Source: DASSWB01 sp035705495 (GTDB lineage Bacteria > Bacteroidota > Bacteroidia > Flavobacteriales > Flavobacteriaceae). Taken from it: a stretch of 64,000 bases of DNA. The translations under genes were made by a program, and so were the position numbers. The notes beneath the pieces are model-generated. The model searched no databases. It was not told the origin of the DNA and saw nothing but the letters and a program-made list of their open reading frames with translations. The stretch spans positions 16,091 through 80,090 of the forward strand of contig DASSWB010000022.1 in assembly GCA_035705495.1 (NCBI GenBank). Reading direction: 5' to 3'. Positions 61,314 through 64,000 of this stretch are shown piece by piece (position 1 is the first letter of the stretch; each line of letters opens with the position of its first letter).

Positions 61314-63260
61314 TTAAACTTCAAATGTTTTTATTGTACTCTTTATTTCTTCTTTTATCAATTTGGAAAAGTCTTCAATAGACATGGTGCCCATATCTCC
61401 TTCGCCGTGCTTTCGTACAGAAACTGTACCATCTTTCTCTTCCTGCTCTCCTACAATCAGCATATACGGGATCTTGCTTACCTCAGCTTCCCGTATTTTT
61501 TTACCTATTGTTTCACTGCGGTTGTCAGAGAGGGCGCGAATTTCGTCATTTTCCAACAAATTTAAAACTTTTTTCGTGTATTTTTCATATTTCTCACTGA
61601 GAGAGAGTATAATAGCTTGTTCCGGCATCAGCCACAACGGAAAGTTTCCTCCAGTGTGCTCCAATAAAATGGCAATAAATCTTTCCATACTGCCAAAAGG
61701 TGCCCGGTGAATCATTACAGGCCTGTACATTTCATTGTCACTACCCTTATAGGTAAGGTCAAAACGCTCAGGTAAATTGTAATCCACCTGAATTGTTCCC
61801 AACTGCCAATTTCTGCCAAGCGCATCCTTCACCATAAAATCAAGCTTCGGTCCGTAAAATGCCGCTTCACCAGTTTCCACAACATAATTCAAGCCCTTTT
61901 CCTTTGCAGCACTCAAGATCGCATTTTCAGCTTTCTCCCACACATCATCACTTCCAATATATTTTTCTTTATTGTCAGGATCCCTCAATGAAACTTGAGC
62001 GGTGAAATTTTCAAAACCTAAAGAAGCAAATACATATAAAGTAAGGTCAATTACCTTTTTAAACTCTTCGTCCAATTGTTCGGGAGTACAGAAAATATGT
62101 GCATCGTCCTGAGTAAATCCACGAACCCGTGTCAATCCGTGTAATTCCCCACTTTGCTCATATCTGTAAACGGTTCCAAATTCTGCCAAACGCTTCGGTA
62201 AATCCCTGTAACTCCAGGGGCTCGAATTATAAATCTCGCAGTGATGCGGGCAATTCATTGGCTTCAGCATGAATTCCTCGCCTTCATTCGGGGTTTTTAT
62301 GGCTTGAAAACTGTCTTCCCCGTATTTTGCATAATGACCTGAAGTAACATAAAGTTCCTTGTGACCAATATGAGGGGTGACAACCATTTCATAACCCGCT
62401 TTTTTCTGAGCAGCTTTCAGAAAATTCTCAAGTCGTTCCCTCAAAGCAGCGCCTTTCGGGAGCCATAACGGTAAACCTTGCCCTACTTTTTGTGAAAAAG
62501 CAAACAAGCCCAGTTCTTTGCCGAGTTTTCTGTGATCACGTTTTTTCGCCTCCTCAAGAAGCTCTAAATATTCTTTTAAATCTTTTTGCTTCGGAAAAGT
62601 GATGCCATAAACCCTGGTAAGCTGCGGATTTTTTTCGTCACCGCGCCAATAAGCACCCGCAACGCTCATTACTTTTGCGGCCTTGATAAAACCAGTGTTT
62701 GGTAAATGCCCACCACGGCATAAATCGGTGAAAGTGTCGTGATCACAAAAAGTGATGGTTCCGTCTTCAAGATTTTCAATCAATTCAACCTTAAATGGGT
62801 TGTTGCTTTTTCTATAATAATCCAAAGCTTCAGATTTTGAAACAGAACGCATTGTAAAATCATGCTTTCCACGCGAAATCTCCAACATTCTGTCTTCAAT
62901 CGATTTAAAATCTTTCTCTGAAATTTTTTGTTCGCCAAAATCCACGTCGTAATAAAAGCCATTTTCAATCGCCGGCCCAATAGTCAATTTGGCACCCGGA
63001 AACAATTGCTCTATCGCCTGCGCCATCACGTGGGAAGAAGAATGCCAGAAAGCTTTTTTGCCCTCCGCATCATTCCATGTATATAAGGTGAGATTACCAT
63101 CAGTAGTTAAAGGAGTCGTCGTTTCCACAATAGAATCATTGAATTTGGCCGAAAGCACATTTCTTGCCAAACCCTCGCTAATACTTTTCGCAACGTCCAT
63201 AGGAGTAGTCCCACGCTCAAACTCTTTAATACTGCCATCAGGCAAAGTAATCTTTATCAT
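61314..63260 (-). CDS. thrS: Threonine--tRNA ligase
   Basis: 648 residues. Order: TGS domain (1-60, MIKITLPDGSIKEFERGTTPMDVAKSI), editing domain with HSSSHVMAQAIEQLFP (about 72-90), class II core with the zinc ligands in MKPMNCPHHCEIY and HRAPFGSMERFIAILLEH, then the anticodon-binding domain. Start at MIKITLPDG (63260). First gene of the operon; promoter at 63279-63309. Confidence 0.97.
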   Translation of the reverse strand: MIKITLPDGSIKEFERGTTPMDVAKSISEGLARNVLSAKFNDSIVETTTPLTTDGNLTLYTWNDAEGKKAFWHSSSHVMAQAIEQLFPGAKLTIGPAIENGFYYDVDFGEQKISEKDFKSIEDRMLEISRGKHDFTMRSVSKSEALDYYRKSNNPFKVELIENLEDGTITFCDHDTFTDLCRGGHLPNTGFIKAAKVMSVAGAYWRGDEKNPQLTRVYGITFPKQKDLKEYLELLEEAKKRDHRKLGKELGLFAFSQKVGQGLPLWLPKGAALRERLENFLKAAQKKAGYEMVVTPHIGHKELYVTSGHYAKYGEDSFQAIKTPNEGEEFMLKPMNCPHHCEIYNSSPWSYRDLPKRLAEFGTVYRYEQSGELHGLTRVRGFTQDDAHIFCTPEQLDEEFKKVIDLTLYVFASLGFENFTAQVSLRDPDNKEKYIGSDDVWEKAENAILSAAKEKGLNYVVETGEAAFYGPKLDFMVKDALGRNWQLGTIQVDYNLPERFDLTYKGSDNEMYRPVMIHRAPFGSMERFIAILLEHTGGNFPLWLMPEQAIILSLSEKYEKYTKKVLNLLENDEIRALSDNRSETIGKKIREAEVSKIPYMLIVGEQEEKDGTVSVRKHGEGDMGTMSIEDFSKLIKEEIKSTIKTFEV

Positions 63261-63278
63261 AACTTTTAATTGAGGGGG

Positions 63279-63309
63279 CAAAGATAATAGGATAAAAAAT
63301 CTTGTACAA
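63279..63309 (-). promoter_or_regulatory. Promoter of the thrS-infC-rpmI-rplT operon
   Basis: On the minus strand TTG (63309-63307), 20 bp, TATCTTTG (63286-63279), ending 18 bp before the thrS ATG. Confidence 0.7.
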
Positions 63310-63494
63310 TATATATAAGAGAGGTTTTTTAATTTTAAAAATTTGGGCGTTCCCTTCGGTCCGGGCTTTCGCTACTCGCTTTTTCATTTCTGAAAAAGAA
63401 ATGAAAAGAGCTCAAACAAACCGCTCAATCCCTAACGCAGGAAGTCAAAAAGTCAGAAAGTAAAAAAGTTGAAATAGGAAAAGAGGGAAAGAGG

Positions 63495-63645
63495 CTCAAC
63501 CCCAAACCCCAAAATCCCAAAATTCCAAACCCCAAACCACCCGCAACTTTCCCAAACCCCAAACCCCAAACCCCAACCACCCGCAACCCGCAACTTTCCC
63601 AAACCCCAAATCCCAAACAACCGTTCCCTAACCCCCAATCCCACA
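63495..63645. repeat. CCCCAAA-rich low-complexity repeat (GGGGTTT on minus strand)
   Basis: About 150 bp built from CCCCAAA and CCCAAAC heptamers. A larger unit (ACCACCCGCAACTTTCCC then AAACCCC) occurs twice, about 63536-63560 and 63576-63607. At 63551-63576 four C-runs in succession (CCC, CCCC, CCCC, CCCC with AAA spacers) give a G-quadruplex-capable minus strand. Open frames here (rich in Gly, Trp, Leu, Phe) are by-products of the repeat. Confidence 0.8.
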
Positions 63646-63707
63646 ACCGTTTAAAACAGCGGTTTTGTTAAATGTGAAAAAAAACAAAAAAAACTTTGTT
63701 CTTGGTG

Positions 63708-63737
63708 TTGCGCGAACGGAAAACACGTGTATATTTG
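63708..63737 (+). promoter_or_regulatory. Strong promoter P1, probable rRNA operon
   Basis: TTG (63708-63710), exactly 19 bp, TATATTTG (63730-63737), followed by CAGCCGCTTAGGGAAA. Same form and same downstream bases as P2, 196 bp further on. Confidence 0.75.
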
Positions 63738-63903
63738 CAGCCGCTTAGGGAAAGGACGAAAGTGCTTTTTGAAACGGCGGGAAGTTCTTTAAAAAAACCT
63801 TGAATTTTATTTGCCCACAAGAGGAAAAGCACGTAATTTTGCCCTCCTTTTGGAGCTGAAAAAAACCGGCGGAAAAAGAAAAAAATATTTTTTTGTTTTT
63901 TGC

Positions 63904-63933
63904 TTGCCGGAAATAAAAAGCGTTGTATATTTG
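63904..63933 (+). promoter_or_regulatory. Strong promoter P2, probable rRNA operon
   Basis: TTG (63904-63906), exactly 19 bp, TATATTTG (63926-63933), followed by CAGCCGCTTAGGGAAA as in P1. Tandem near-identical promoters of this kind are the norm upstream of rRNA operons; the operon itself would lie just right of the window. Confidence 0.75.
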
Positions 63934-64000
63934 CAGCCGCTTAGGGAAAAAGGCAAAACGTTCATTTAAGAAATAGGAAAAAAGGGTTTTGGTTTTTGAA

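Larger units (their letters stand above)
63261..64000. other. Gene-free right edge: repeat block and rRNA-type upstream region
   Basis: 740 bp without a convincing protein gene. It holds the thrS promoter, an A/G-rich stretch, the CCCCAAA repeat and two strong tandem promoters facing right. No start of a 16S rRNA gene is reached before the window ends. Confidence 0.6.

Noticed and set aside
63425..63646. Gly/Trp/Leu/Phe-rich open frames on the minus strand
   Set aside because: They are by-products of the GGGGTTT-type repeat, in more than one frame at once, with no start context.

Overview
The window is an AT-rich, gene-dense stretch of chromosome from a member of the Bacteroidota, almost certainly the family Flavobacteriaceae. 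Four things point there: promoters match the Bacteroidota form (TTG, about 19 bp, TAnnTTTG) rather than -35/-10 boxes; Shine-Dalgarno sequences are rare; lipoproteins with MKK-type signals are common; and many families are typical of the group (DUF4293, DUF6702, the DoxX/BT_3928 family, a Rho with a long polar insert, M1 and M14 lipoprotein peptidases). The genus cannot be fixed from this sequence alone. Nearly everything here is core housekeeping. I see no phage, plasmid, insertion sequence, CRISPR array or defence island.

Layout. 1-8 kb: the 3' part of valS, a 54-residue protein, a DUF1275 membrane protein, then a minus-strand group for phospholipid and membrane quality (acyl-CoA-binding protein, short phosphatidylserine decarboxylase, CdsA, a LUD protein, FtsH, RsfS). 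8-17.8 kb: birA, an SRPBCC protein, pyrE facing a Nudix gene, an M14 lipoprotein, a PQQ-type sugar dehydrogenase, coaD-ddl facing a PASTA protein, rluD and yaaA. 17.9-25.7 kb: single-chain pyruvate carboxylase, a lipoprotein of unknown role, a UDG-fold protein, a broken Thx ribosomal-protein gene, a TrpG/PabA glutaminase, a rhodanese and a 3D-domain lipoprotein. 25.8-38.2 kb: an S8 protease, DUF1206, an L,D-transpeptidase, two GNAT enzymes, tRNA-Gly, glutaminase, PepE, DUF6702, an M1 peptidase, TatA, an O-methyltransferase, kynureninase and a 53-residue membrane protein. 38.2-46.7 kb: a FadL-type porin, a low-complexity lipoprotein, proS, two identical tRNA-Glu genes, rpsT, rho, DUF4293 and a CopD-like protein. 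46.7-58.6 kb: a phosphoesterase, truA plus an MsbA-like ABC exporter, c-di-AMP synthase with folP, then the run DUF1599, DoxX, ABC permease, tpiA, prmA, clpS, followed by an aldose epimerase-like protein and a DEAD-box helicase. 58.7-64 kb: bshB1, tRNA-His with a triplicated 3' tail and terminator, and the translation operon thrS-infC-rpmI-rplT. The right edge has two near-identical strong promoters that look like the upstream region of an rRNA operon lying outside the window.

Most notable observations: infC can only start at a non-AUG codon (ATA); the Thx gene is one A short in a homopolymer; the tRNA-His 3' end and terminator are copied three times at about 118 bp spacing; pyrE and a Nudix gene are divergent with start codons 7 nt apart; there is a G4T3 repeat able to form a G-quadruplex; and several genes need TTG or GTG starts. 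I found no convincing new multi-gene system.
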